Below are positions 1-11,325 of a stretch of DNA of 64,000 nt, piece by piece (position 1 is the stretch's first letter; every line of letters starts with the position of its first letter). Under the pieces are notes generated by a model. It worked only from the letters and a program-made list of their open reading frames with translations, was not told the DNA's origin and ran no database searches. The stretch is from Liolophura sinensis (Eukaryota; Mollusca; Polyplacophora; Chitonida; Chitonidae), in the NCBI RefSeq assembly GCF_032854445.1, contig NC_088306.1, positions 13,575,386-13,639,385 of the forward strand, in the 5' to 3' direction. The translations under genes and the position numbers were made by a program.

Positions 1-1590
1 TTACTTGAGTGTATATACATTTACTTTTGTAATGTAAATCGTGGTAAACCGCTCATGAGTAAACCTATGCTGTTGCAATTACGTAAAGAGATACAGCCTA
101 GATTTTAGTCCGCATTCGTGCTTGCCTCAGTAGGCCTATAGGCCTATATTTGCTTTAGGAAAGCAGAGACCAGACGTTTCTGTAACCACTAACCACAACG
201 AATACCGTGGGTCTAACATTTCTGTCACCTTATTCCATTACTTTTCTTTGCGTTAGAACTGGCACAGTATCATCACGAGTAGGAAAATTGCAGACAGGTT
301 GCATTATGTAGTCCACTTTCCGAATAAAGTCCGACATGCGTACACCACCCGTAGACCATGAATGCGGTTTCAAGTCGATAATAGCAATTTAACAAAAGTC
401 TTATTGCGCAAAGAGTAAAACCGGAGCGGCGACAACAGTGTGATAACTGGCAAATGGTCACACGTAATCGGTGAAATGCGGCATCTTTCCAATTTTACTC
501 ACCTCATTTTGGTTTTATTCTAAGTTTGGTGTAATTGTTTAAATTGTAACAAATCTCACGCCTCCTAGCACTACGATTTAGCAGAATTAGGTAAAGTAAG
601 CTGTGATCGTCTTTACTATACATCAGACGTCACCGATCTAGTGTGTACTGTGCATAACATACATCACATAGACAAACGTATACTGATAATAAGAATAATA
701 ATAATGATAAATGGGCTTAAAGGCTTAAGAAAGTGTTTGAGGTGGAACGTTTGAATAAAAATCGTCACACAACGTGAATTGAGGAAAGCAAAAAAAAATT
801 CTCGTTTAATTTTACATAATTTCTAGGCGTCTTACCAGGTATTGTACGTAACACGTCAACCGAACAAAAAGCGTGAGATACCGACAACCATAAGGATATT
901 TCCCAATACAAAAGTGAAGGGCAATTCTCATACATGCAAACATAACAAATTTACAAGGGTAGCTGTGTACATGTATGAGATACAGTCTTCTCTTTCGATT
1001 GTACATATACTGGTAGCACATTCACCGTGCTGTCGGAATTTTAAAAATTCAAACTTACTCAAACGTTTATGATGACGACATTTTTTCAGTGATGACGAAG
1101 TTTTTTTCTCAGATACTTCCAATCACAATAGCGATAATAAATAATAAGCCTCAGACTACCGGGTTGTTCCACTGACCTTACACACTTCCGACAGGCATCT
1201 GCTTAGATGAGATTGGCAGTTGGCGTTTAAATTGTTACCTTTTAAGTATGAACATGTAGTGTTAAAATAAAAACCATGCCGGGATAAACAGAGACTGGAT
1301 AGCATCTGACTTTTTGCCAGTTGTTACTGATGATGACCTAAGCGTCTCCGAGGCGTCGTCCCTTTGCGTTGTTTTGATGTTATTGTTCGTTAATTATGGC
1401 TCAAAATTGACAAGAGGTTGAATTTATCCGCTTACTTTTGATCATTTGTCAATTATAACAGTTGCCTAGGCTCTTGGTTTACTCTTCCTGCCGTAGCCTG
1501 TTACAACGTATTCCTACATAAGCTCATATATTCTGCTGACGTCTCTCTGATGTGTTTTCATGTTATTGTTTGTTCAGTATGATAGCACTG
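1..1590. other. Intergenic, no gene recognised
   Basis: AT-rich sequence with frequent stops in all frames. The short open frames here have no recognisable domain and no convincing splice or start context. Around 1320-1500 there is a stretch containing GACAAGAGG and TTTGTCAATTAT, which resembles 11080-11130, so part of it is probably a dispersed repeat. Nothing else can be supported. Confidence 0.6.
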
Positions 1591-1625
1591 TATTTTCTGT
1601 ACAGAAAATATATATATTTTCTGTA
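1591..1625. repeat. Two overlapping perfect palindromes
   Basis: Bases 1591-1610 form a perfect 20-bp palindrome (TATTTTCTGTACAGAAAATA). Bases 1600-1625 form a second perfect 26-bp palindrome that reuses the TACAGAAAATATA arm. They lie just left of the long (TA)n tract. Function unknown; slippage or hairpin-driven growth of the neighbouring microsatellite is the likely origin. Confidence 0.85.
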
Positions 1626-1626
1626 G

Positions 1627-1834
<208 letters not shown>

Positions 1835-4550
1835 CACGCGCACACGCACACGGACATTCATATATAAATACATACATACTTATAAGCATAGAGAAATTAG
1901 TCTAAATGGCGACTCCATTCCATGGAATGATTTGCGCCAAGGCCATTCTTATCGACAATGGTCAATTCACAGAGAACTATTGTCGATATTGGTTTGGTTT
2001 AAACTCTGTTGATCCTCCATAAATAATCTCCACAGCTTTAAAAACTAAACCTGCATTTTTCTTTGGACATTGAAAGGCATAGTTCTCAGAGTATGGGTTA
2101 ACATCTCCAGCGTCTAGAAGATCAGAAAACAATATTCGTCCCTGAGTAGTGTACCGCGGACATACGAACGCGGACAAAAACATGATGGAGGATATACTAT
2201 ATCTTAATAATAATGGAATCACCATAGTTAATTAGCAGCTTGCCGGTAACGAAGATCATCGCCCCACGTTAAGACGAAACCTGTCCCTCATCATGGCCAT
2301 TGTGAGTGTAAACAATGTCGCCTCCCGAGTGTGGAGAATTCCGCATTTTCCACACCCAACATAGTTCAATTTGAAGCCTTCAACTACTGCAATATTTAGT
2401 CAAAAACCTACTCCATCTGTGTGGTCAAAACTCACTAGTTCACCTTTGTAAAATCTTAAACAGAGCCAAATGTTCCAAAATGACAACGAAAGCCATTGTT
2501 CAAATTACGGGGCGCAGTCGCCATTGAAGGATGGTTTCGTTTTAACTTGGAGTGTTGATCTTCGAGACCAGCAGGCTGATATAATGAATGAAGATGAATC
2601 CGCCGAAATTGTAGCGTGCATATTTGTGGAGATCTGTACGAAATCCGAATGTTAGCGTTATGGAGGGCCTCAGTGGAGGCCAGCGTTATGGAGAGATTAA
2701 ACAAGACAGAGCCCAGGCGAAACCCATGATCATCCGCAGGTTGCCGAGCGACCTTCCCATACATGGTCGGAGAGGAAGTGAAGTCATTGAAATGTGATGC
2801 AGGATTTCTAGTAGATGTATGACATGTATGATATAAACCTAGTGAAAACATAGGCCCTTTTATCTGAAATACGAATTTGTTGCAGGCTGTGAACTCATAC
2901 CGGTAACACTCATATTTAGCTACCACCTCCAATGCAGATTAATCTGGACGGCCTTACGTCTTAAACTTGTGTGGCTGATACTCTTTTCCGGCTTATAGCT
3001 TTATACACCAACACGGATTACTCTCCATGTCTGTTGCTCTGACAGGAAAATCTGATATCCTTATTTGCATATTATTATTCATTAACATGCAAATGTGAGC
3101 TGTGAATAAAATTGAAGAATGTGCTGCAAAGCCTGTTAAAGACTTTTATATCTGACTTCATTTAACTATAAAACTGAACATTTTTTATGTACGGCATAAA
3201 AAAACATTGCAGAATTAGTTAAAAAACAATTTAAGAAGATGTACCACATAAATTCGCTGCATGTGCAAAATATATGCATTTAACAAATGTATCAATATAC
3301 ACTGGGGAGCGTGAAAATCTACTTTACCTTACATGCAAGAAACTGGACGCGCCGGAAGAGATGGCAGGAGGGGCAAAACCTATTTGTAAGCCAATTTGCC
3401 ATCTCTGGACAAGAGACCCACAGATGGTGAAATGAGAACGTGGTGTCAGAGTCTAAAAGAAGGTGACAAGTGCCTGAGGGTCTTGAATGTATGACAATTC
3501 AGGGCATGGATATTTGGCAGCTTACAGTTATAAGAAGGAGGCAGAAATGTGGTCTAGCCTGCAAAGACTGTGAATGTGTTCGCTGCCTATGCTGTTGCTT
3601 TTGCAGACAGAAATGAAATCGCATAGAGATTACACAGATAGTTAAATAAATCAGGAAGCAATTGTTTGTTTAAGTGATTTAGAAAGAAAACTTACATGTT
3701 CTTCCAAATGTGAATAGAATGTTGTTATTAAATTTTACTTGAATGCAACCTGAAAATGTCTTGTTTTTAACTGGCATGGGAGAATGTCTCCCTGTCTCTG
3801 CAGTTTTTATGAATACAGCTATAGTCTTTTCTTCACTCCAGATGGACTTTTTGTTTCAAGGTCATAATCATATGCAGGACAAGCCACATGCTGCCTTCCG
3901 GGAATCACAGACACCAATTCATCCTCCGAGTACTCCTTCACGAATTCGCTAACTTCACATTTAAAGCTAGGTTTCTCCTGAAGCTGGAGCTCACAAAAGT
4001 TGTCGCCGTTTCTCTCTGGTACGCCTTTTCTATTGCCGTTTCTAGAGACGTCACCACATTCCCACTCCTAGCTGTTTGAAAACTTCCCAGCGTGTGGGAA
4101 CTAGGTGATTTTTCTATTGATCTAAGATAAGTCTGTGTCATTGTTTAGAAATTCAGTTTAGCCACATCTACTTTTGACAACATGAGCTGCACAATGGGGT
4201 GCCATAGTCAAGCATGATTTTCTCAGTGTACAATAAAATATCAAACAATTTAACCATTAACAAGTACAGTTCAGTGGTATTATCTCTGAACAGTTTATCT
4301 AGTATTTTTCAGAAGTATAAGCATAAGAGTTTAGACTTGAAAGTCATATTTTAGTTATATTTTACTTCAGGTTTGTTAAGGGTTTTATTTCGACAGAACG
4401 TTTAGTCATTTCAAAAAATAAATAAACTTAGACAAATTTGGTGAATTTTATATACTTTAAATAATTTGTATATATATAAAAAGTCAAAAAGTAATCCAAA
4501 GGATTAAAATAATTTATATTTTACCACTATTTCAGCTTTCCGATCTTCAA
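1835..4550. other. Intergenic, SINE relic only
   Basis: A short GCGCACACGCACACG stretch follows the (TA)n. Apart from the SINE fragment near 2.7 kb I see no gene, no repeated array and no RNA gene. The longest open frame (minus strand, 2456-2932) overlaps the SINE fragment and has no domain signature. Confidence 0.5.
2677..2777 (-). mobile_element. SINE-A fragment (diverged)
   Basis: Reads in reverse as the body of the common SINE: AGCCCAGG, then GAAACCCATGATCATCCGCA, GGTTGCCGAGCGACCTTCCC and GGTCGGAGAGGAAG. Both the tRNA-like head and the A-rich tail are missing. Clearly alignable to the full copy at 5052-5325 but diverged. Confidence 0.7.
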
Positions 4551-4794
4551 TCATCGCATCAAATACCATTGGCAAATTGTCCACAGTTTTCCGTGTTGAG
4601 AGAACATGTAGACATATGCCGAGGTAGTTAAAACACTGAAACAGCTGAAACAGATGTGTCAATAAAAAGGTGTTAACCAAAAGATGCATTCTCTTCAGTA
4701 AAATGCTCAATAAGATTAACCTTTTTTGTTTTCTTTCCAAATGAACTTACCTGTAATGTCTTCGAGGAACATAAAAGCATCTAGGGGAATCACA
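4551..4794 (-). CDS. Candidate 3' exons of unrecognised minus-strand gene
   Basis: Two candidate exons. The first, 4794-4751 (44 nt), has a long pyrimidine tract ending TTTTGTGGCAG before it and a strong donor CATTACAG|GTAAGTT after it. The second starts at 4644 or 4635 (two nested acceptors, each ending TTTCAG) and can end at a TGA at 4551-4553. Taken in phase from the exon at 6032-5822 the reading is open (begins CDSPRCFYVPRRHY) and ends at that TGA. A different frame of the second exon (LFQCFNYLGICLHVLSTRK and on) is also open and looks at least as protein-like, so the true phase is uncertain. No family recognised. The splice signals, not the protein, are the main support. Confidence 0.3.
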
Positions 4795-5017
4795 CTGCCA
4801 CAAAATGAAACAGAAAAAAAAGGAAAAAAATTTTACTTCTCATGTGTAGTATTTTAATAGTCATAATTCAACACCATGTAGAGAGGCTACAAAGTTGTAC
4901 TTTTTTACTGTTTTTATGGTCATTTTAGTTCAGATAAAAAAGATTTATTCAGGTCAATATTTCAGAAATCATACAAAAATTAAATCGCCTTTAAATTAGT
5001 TTTATGTATATATATAC

Positions 5018-5605
5018 GCTCACGTTTAACGTCACACTTAACAATTTTCAGGGGGCCTCCGTGGCTCATTTGGTTAGCGCGCTAGCACAGCGTAATGACC
5101 CAGGAGTCTCTCACCAATGCGGTCGATGTGAGTTCAAGTCCAGCTCATGCTTGCTTCCTCTCTGGTCGTATGTGGGAAGATGTGTCAGCAACCTGCGGAT
5201 GGTCGTGGGTTTCCCACTGGCTGTGCCTGGTTTCCGCCCACCATAATGCTGGCCGCCGTCGTATAAGTGAAATATTCTTGAGCACGGCGTAAAACACCAA
5301 TCAAAAAAAAAAAAAAAAAAAAAAAACAATTTTCAGTCATATGGCGATGAGGAGTCCTTGGCATTTGTGTATACTGTGTCTTGTGATAGGTGAGTCCATG
5401 CTGCCAAAGTACCGTTACCACTGCCAAAGACTATAGACATGACACCCCACCCAATCACATTATGCTGACAATGGGCCGACCAGTCTGTTCCTCTGCTCTA
5501 ACCTCTCAGTGCTGGGCGCCAAGCGAGGAAGCAGAATATGACCAGACCCACAATCGACCGCGTTCTCCAGACCTCAAAGCGAACGCTCTACAACTACACA
5601 ACAGT
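5018..5605 (-). mobile_element. SINE-B-like element, split by a SINE-A insertion
   Basis: The left piece (about 5018-5051, GTTTAACGTCACACTTAACA and TTTTCAG) and the right piece (5326-5605, from CAATTTTCAGTCATATGGCG onward) match the same element seen intact at 9835-10195 on the minus strand. Shared blocks include TTATGCTGACAATGGGCCGA, CCAGTC, GCGCCAAGCGAGGAAG and GCGAACGCTCTACAAC, the last being the reversed tRNA-like head. The gap between the pieces is exactly the SINE-A copy. The 96-codon plus-strand frame here is therefore repeat sequence. Confidence 0.75.
5052..5325 (+). mobile_element. SINE-A, complete copy with target-site duplication
   Basis: Complete tRNA-derived SINE. The head reads GGCCTCCGTGGCTCATTTGG with a B-box-like GAGTTCAAGTCC at about 5131. 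The body has ACCTGCGGATGGTCGTGGG and CACCATAATGCTGGCCGCCG. The 3' end GAAATATTCTTGAGCACGG, AAAACACCAATC runs into an A tract of more than 20. It is flanked by a perfect 11-bp direct repeat ACAATTTTCAG at 5041-5051 and 5326-5336. This copy is the reference used here to recognise the other SINE-A fragments. Confidence 0.93.
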
Positions 5606-5821
5606 GGTAGTTCAGTTGATTTTAGGGAGAAAGCAAGACAGAAAAAAAACTATAGCATGTTCACCACAATTATGAAATAAAACAATACTAGTAATAAACA
5701 ATGATGGTGATATTAATAAACAAACTTACTCTTTAATCAATGATGTCACCGTTTCTTTACTACATGCTCCACAAACAGCATAAAAACAAAATCAGTAGGC
5801 TGCTGGAAAATCTGGAATAAC

Positions 5822-6032
5822 CTGATTGCAGCTGAAATTCTGGATGTTCTCAACAATCACATTCTGCTGAGGTGTTCTTCTGCATTGGCCAAAACTAGAA
5901 ACTTCTCTTTTGACCAAAGTGTGGACAGCTGCCTCAAGATCCCTAGGGGCTTTACCACTGTTCCTATACAGTGTCAAGCTTTTGGAATTGGTTCCCAGTA
6001 GCCGATCCCTTGGATTTACAAAATTTTGTTCT
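5822..6032 (-). CDS. Candidate internal exon, unrecognised protein
   Basis: A 211-nt exon-like block on the minus strand. The acceptor reads GTTTGATTACAG and the donor CTGCAATCAG|GTTATTCC. After one incoming base it encodes 70 codons without a stop, starting EQNFVNPRDRLLGTNSKS and ending ENIQNFSCNQ. The composition is mixed and protein-like, unlike the low-complexity frames nearby. I cannot name a domain. It would lie upstream of the candidate exons at 4794-4551 and downstream of the CxxC-containing frame at 6895. It could also belong to an old transposon-derived gene. Confidence 0.4.
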
Positions 6033-6676
6033 CTGTAATCAAACGAAAAAATAACAGTGGCGTACAATTCTTGCTATGCGCATTTCATATACTTATAATT
6101 AAGCTGTCTTTTTATTTTCTAACTGGCTTTTTTTATTCTATCTAAGTTAAATATTTTGTTAACACTCAAGTCAGACTCAGGGCTAATGTAGATCTCAGTA
6201 TTATGCAGGTCAAACTAACAGGGCTTTAATCTAGATTTAAGTCTAAATGATCGATAAGCTGAGCTTAAATGTTGTCATAATTATAGAGGCTCCGTGTTAC
6301 AGTTTTCCAATACAGCTATCGTTGTGAAAATGTTTACTATTTAAAATGTTGTGTGTATATAACATTAATAGTTTAATGTTTCCATTACATTAATAGTGTT
6401 AATAGTTTCCATTAACACACTAAGTTTGTTTAGAATATACGATTTCATGTTAGATGAGATTAATTCAAGTCGTATCTATTCTATTTCGCCTTTTCTTGGT
6501 GTCTGTGTGTCGCTGAAAAGAGTGGGCTGCTCGCCATATCAACTTTTTTTTTTCATTGTAAGGGCTCTTTGCCATCGTCGACAACATAATGGTGGTTTTT
6601 CTTTTTAACTCAACATATCCCCAACATTCCATCTTTTCCAGAAATGTGCATTCTGAGGACTTGCCAACTGTTGCTT

Positions 6677-6895
6677 TCAATAGCATATGGTAGAAGTCTG
6701 GACAATAAATCGTTCTGCATGTCGCCTGTACACTTCTGTGATGCTTGCCACATACTTTGGCAAAATACTACCTAGGTCTCCGCGCACTGTAATGCCTGTG
6801 GTACCCAATTTAGAACGGAACGGACGCCGAACATCGCCCACCTTTATTACTACGAACTTAATGTGACAGCTCGAACAAACTGTGGTGTCCGTCAT
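6677..6895 (-). CDS. Candidate first exon with CxxC motif
   Basis: A 72-codon frame starting MTDTTVCSSCHIKFVVIKVG and ending at a stop just after HAERFIVQTSTICY. It holds a CSSCH pair, as in zinc-binding N-terminal domains, and a DLGSILPKYVASITEV stretch that looks helical. Two possible donors lie inside it (after ATTAAG.. AAG|GTGGGC and CTAG|GTAGTA). It could be the start of the minus-strand gene whose candidate exons lie at 6032-5822 and 4794-4551, but that link is inferred only from order and strand. Confidence 0.3.
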   Translation of the reverse strand: MTDTTVCSSCHIKFVVIKVGDVRRPFRSKLGTTGITVRGDLGSILPKYVASITEVYRRHAERFIVQTSTICY

Positions 6896-7295
6896 TCTGT
6901 CTCATAGTCTTCAGTCCATTCCAAATTCGCGCCTCTGCAGTCAAATAGTTTTCTGTATGTCAGAACTGACAGCCAGCTGATCAAAACATACTCACGTCAT
7001 AAAAGGTCAACCAATAGCACGTGCACGGGAAGCAACAACCCGGTTTATTAGGTCACGATGTCGACCCGACATTGAGCAGAAGTCATAACTGTGTATTATC
7101 TCCAATTTACCGGCCTTAAAGGCTACAGAATGTGGCACAAATTAGCAGAGGAACTGAGAATATCTTGGTGAAGATATTTTGTTGCAGTTTTACTCGATAG
7201 ATGCATGCATTGGTTTACTTTGCTCGGATTTCGTGGAACAGAGTTTCTACGCGCTAAGCTGTTTTTAAACACCAGTTTTTTAACCTGGAAATCTC

Positions 7296-7343
7296 CTCGG
7301 CTGTGATCTACACCTAACCCCATGTTAAAAGATCACAGCCGAG
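7296..7343. repeat. Perfect hairpin, 14-bp arms
   Basis: CTCGGCTGTGATCT at 7296-7309 is repeated as its exact reverse complement at 7330-7343, with a 20-nt loop. No poly-U or gene context suggests a terminator. It may be a remnant of an inverted-repeat element. Confidence 0.8.
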
Positions 7344-7959
7344 ATCCTTGGCTACAACAAGTACCATTTAAAAAGTCTTTGGTATCACCCGACCCAGGTT
7401 TTATCTCCAAACTCTAACCATTAGTTTACCGAAGCGGTCGTCTTGATGTCGAATCCAAGCTTATAGAGTTGAACATAGTGAATTCGAAAGAGTATCTTAA
7501 CAGCCTTTTCTTGGTAATAATATGGACGTTCAAGATGTCAGTTTGTAGAGCTTGTTGTGTTGCATGTCACTAAAGAAAGAAAATTTTGGTAGCGAATATG
7601 ACTGATCTTACAGATAGCTGAATAAAGGCGATTGGTTAAAAGAAACAGATTATAGTAGCTTTTGAGTAATGAACCTAAGCCTTAACCTACCTCAGAAAAT
7701 CTTTACCCGAAAACGGACTCATGCATTCATAAAATATGGAATCCACATGTACCATAATGCAAAGTTAAATAAAACATCAATTATACTATTTCTGACGGCT
7801 TTAATTAGCGAAGCTATGAGTGTTCTTGGCACGACGGCGTTCGTCAATGTAGGCATTGCCACTATATAAATACCCTGATCTGTCAAATATCAGTAGGTGT
7901 AGTACAAACCCTTTCATAAGGGGAGTTTCGAGTTTGAACTCTTTTATCGCTAAAGGTAA

Positions 7960-9148
7960 AAAATGTGTACTGTATTGTCGTCCGATCTGTTTGACTTTTC
8001 GGCGCTGCTCAGAATGCTGCAACCTCCCGTTTGACGTCGGTGTCAGCTCAACGTCTGCCTATACGTCACACAGGCAAAGTTGTGGGAGTAGGCATGGCGT
8101 TCGTGGCAACTGGAAGCTGGTTTATGGAGTCCTTTGTCAAGCCGTTTTTCCCGATCACCTTGAGGGATTCTCCCTTACTGTATTCATAATTCAGGCCGTC
8201 TTTTTTTGGGATGTGCTTTTTCACTTATAGACCAGATAGTAATAAAGAGGTGGACCTCATCTGTTCTGAGATAGACCTCGGGGAAACGTTGCCGCTAAAA
8301 CCAGGTATGATCCGGTCAGTGACCAGTCAAACCAGGTCGGATGCCGGAAAAAATCCATGAAGTGAGCAGAAATTCCCAGCGGTAGGTGGCCTTTAAGACA
8401 TCTCTGCAACAGATTTACAAAAGATCCGTGTTGGCACAGAAAACATTCGGTCGGATTCACAGGAGTTTTCGGCAAATAAACCAAAGAAAGGGGCAGATGT
8501 TGACAGTTTTGGTGGAAATCCCCTCAACGTACAAGACAGTATACGGCATGAGTCACGTGAATGTTGCGAGAGTCACGCTCATCACACTTTGCCGGACCCT
8601 GCAGAGAATAATGCAAGCGACATGATCAGATCTAAATATTTTCACCTGACGTTTCGACCGTCCGCTGTCACATACAGCTTGCTGTACATTTACGTGAACA
8701 ATATCACTTCTATAGCTCTGAGTTTGGTTTGAATTTTGACAAATTGCTTACAGGCTCACTGTTCACAGTCACAGGCGTAATTCTTGTCATCACCACACTC
8801 AATAACGCCAGCATTTATATCGTGACGTTTTTCGTTGGCATTGGGATTTCCGTAGGCTTGACCATACCTGCCACAGTGATGGCCGTTCGCTTCGGCCAGC
8901 GTTTAATTCCTTACATAATGGAATTTATGTTTTGTGCTATCGATTTCTCCTGCTTTTTTCTTCAGTTAATCATTAAAGTTCTTTACGACGGAAATTTAAC
9001 TCCTGCTGGCGGTTTCTGTTATGGGCCAAGTTGCTACTTATGGTCTTCCGTAGTTCTACTGATAGTCTTAGTCATTTCAAGTGTTGTTCATCTAATAATT
9101 GGTTTACTGTATAACGCTTCAGTTTTACTGTGCTTACGAGAGGTCTGA
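7960..9148 (+). pseudogene. Multi-pass membrane protein relic, frame-broken
   Basis: Several overlapping open stretches in different frames look like pieces of one protein. Near 7982 a frame reads SDLFDFSALLRMLQPP. At about 8088-8190 another reads VGVGMAFVATGSWFMESFVK. From 8394 to 8728 a 110-codon polar stretch (a loop) ends in a hydrophobic segment (SAVTYSLLYIYVNNITSIAL). From about 8720 a second frame continues with four membrane spans, including SLFTVTGVILVITTL, IVTFFVGIGISVGLTIPA and SSVVLLIVLVISSVVHLIIG, to a stop at 9146-9148. Two hydrophobic halves around a long polar loop would suit an MFS-like carrier, but I cannot name a family. At least two frameshifts are needed, so this is either a pseudogene or a spliced gene whose introns I cannot place. 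Confidence 0.45.
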
Positions 9149-9490
9149 CTGATTCGCTCGAGATATAATGATGACTCAGTTAGATAGAGCGTACTTCTCG
9201 ATTCATGAGGTAGATATTCCATATGTTCATAATACATTGGTTACTACCCATTTCAAGGATTTACCTACGGTACTGAGACAAGACTCGTGTATAGATGGGC
9301 ACCATTGGCGCAGTGATTTCCCACAAAATTTGGAGATAATTATTGACAGAGGATTATCAGATATTTAATAAGGGTTTTCAGATTCCTGGAGCCTAAATTT
9401 CTTCCAATGGTATAAAAATCAAGCACTTACCTGTGTCTGAATTAATCAAAAACATCCAGTCATTAGCTAATGAATATTAGGTTATTCAAC

Positions 9491-9616
9491 ATGGCGGCAC
9501 CCACGAAAGACAGCAAGAAAAGAGTTCGAAGAAGTAATCACGTATGCCATGGCAAGCGGTGGCGTTTTCGTAAAGTTGAAGTCAAAGCACGTCACTGCTC
9601 TTCGTCTGACAAATAA
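9491..9616 (+). CDS. Short ORF starting in a CAACATGGCGGC context
   Basis: A 41-codon frame beginning MAAPTKDSKKRVRRSNHVCH, strongly basic. Its start lies in CAACATGGCGGC, which matches the YY1 site consensus (AANATGGCGGC) often found at animal gene starts. No downstream exon can be assigned, and a SINE lies 220 bp further on. It may be a first exon, a short peptide gene, or only a chance YY1-like site. Confidence 0.22.
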   Translation: MAAPTKDSKKRVRRSNHVCHGKRWRFRKVEVKARHCSSSDK

Positions 9617-9834
9617 GGGTGAAGGTGTTATTGCAGTCTAATCAACAGCGTATGGCAAAAGTCCCGTATAACAGATATTGCCTCGGGTCATTCAGCGTCG
9701 AGAAGACAGCGAGGAACCCATGGTAACTATTGTTGCATCCCATCTGAATTCTGTTATGCAAAATCAATTGGTAAGTGTGTAATTCAATACCACTGTTATC
9801 TGCAGGCCGTGTGCAAATATACATATTAAATAGA

Positions 9835-10195
9835 GTGAGTGAGTGAGTGCTTGGGGTTTAACGTCGTACTCAACAATTTTTCAGTCATATGACGACGAAG
9901 GAATCATTAGGGTGCATGCACGTGTGCCTCCTTGTTGCAGGACGGATTTCCACCGCTCTTTTATTTAGTGCTGCATCACTGAGACGACTTACCGAAGGCA
10001 AGTAAGCCGCCCCGCCCGAGCCATTATACTGATACGGGTCAACCAGTCGTTGCACTGTCCCCTTCATGCTGAACGCCAAGCGAGGAAGTTACAACTTCCT
10101 CTTTTAAAGTCTTAGGTGTGACTCGACCAAGGATTGATCCTGGATCTACCGGTCCCCGAAGCGGACGCTCTACCAACTGTGCTATCCGGGCCGGT
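9835..10195 (-). mobile_element. SINE-B, complete copy with 13-bp target-site duplication
   Basis: Runs right to left. The head (reverse of 10195) reads GACCGGCCCGGATAGCACAG, TTGGTAGAGCG, with an A-box TAGCACAGTTGG and a B-box-like GATCAATCC. The tail, AGTACGACGTTAAACCCCAA then GCACTCACTCACTCAC, has a (CACT)n end. Perfect direct repeats CATATTAAATAGA flank it at 9822-9834 and 10196-10208. The 361-bp copy is intact, so insertion is fairly recent. Confidence 0.93.
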
Positions 10196-10208
10196 CATAT
10201 TAAATAGA

Positions 10209-11190
10209 CGTGACCTTTCAAACAACATTGAGTGTGTCACGCAAAACACCGGGCGGTACGTTTACTTCCCGAATAATATTATTTCATGCCATTATTTCTA
10301 CAAATAAAAGAATTTGAGTTTGTTTACATGATAGTTTCACTTTTATAACTGATATTAAGGTGAACTATCGGCATTTCCTTCAGCGATAAATCTGTTGTTT
10401 CGCACAGTTTATAGATATCGCATTTGTTTTTTGTTTTGTTTTTTACGTTTTTGTCATTTTACACTCAGATGCCATGGCGTGGGAAAAGAATCGGTTTTTT
10501 CAGGACGTTCCAATCTGAGCTCGGCGGTATGATGTCATAATACATGTACAGTATGCTTTTACATTCCTACGTCACGCAAGAGTGAGACATGACGTCATAT
10601 ATACGTAGCCTTGGAATATTTAGGTCAGCTGGAAGGGTCTAGGTTTGTCGTTGGTTGGTCTAAAATGCATGACCTCTGCGGAGGGAGTGAAAGAGAATGG
10701 CAGCATGAAATATTTGCTTCATTTTCTGCCTTTCTTTGGGGGCAGAATAGATTTTAACACCTTCGTCTTGATGTTTATTGTGTAATCTGATGCCGCCGAC
10801 GTTTGTTTTATACCTCATGAAATCCCTCTAATGCTGCGCATTCTTGGGATTTGACTCCGTACGAAACAAGAGTCAGCGTTATCGGATTATCGGGTGTTAA
10901 ACGCTTAAATATATTTAAATTGCAATGGCTCAGCTTGAGCGTAGACAGAGATGATAATAATACCCACGAATAATACCTGTATTGAACTTTAATTATTCTT
11001 GTTTAATTGTAGTGTAGGGACTTTGAACGTTACTACTTTTTTAAGCATAGACGTCAGCAGTTGCAATAAAACCCTAATTCAGGTGAAATGACAAGAGGCC
11101 AAATTTCGCTATTTGTCAATTATCACATTGCCGTCACTCCTATGCTATTACTGTCTGTGTTGTAGTTACTTATTTATGTGACTGGTGTTT
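10209..11190. other. Intergenic, no gene recognised
   Basis: No exon-like block and no long open frame. Near 11066-11130 there is a copy of a dispersed motif (AATAAAACCCTAATTCAGGT, GACAAGAGG) that recurs at about 30350, 38120 and 59630. Confidence 0.5.
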
Positions 11191-11195
11191 CTGCG

Positions 11196-11325
11196 CCGGA
11201 CTCAAGAATATTTGACTTATACGGCGATGGCCAGCTTTCTTATGAGAGGAAACCGGACAGAGCCCGGTTGAAACCCGCAACCATCCTCAAACTGCTGGCA
11301 GACCTTCCCACGTAAGGCCAGACAG
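11196..11325 (-). mobile_element. SINE-A fragment, 3' half
   Basis: In reverse it carries the SINE-A tail region (from GACTCAAGAATATTTGACTT, ATACGGCGATGGCCAGC) and body (AAACCCGCAACCATCC, GGCAGACCTTCCCACG). The head is missing. Confidence 0.75.

Noticed and set aside
5052-5140. Possible functional tRNA gene at the SINE-A head (also 45649, 10150-10195 and 53220-53268)
   Set aside because: A and B boxes are present but the sequences do not fold into a complete cloverleaf and continue directly into SINE bodies, so they are SINE heads.
5390-5680. 96-codon plus-strand frame
   Set aside because: It lies wholly within the SINE-B-like element on the opposite strand.
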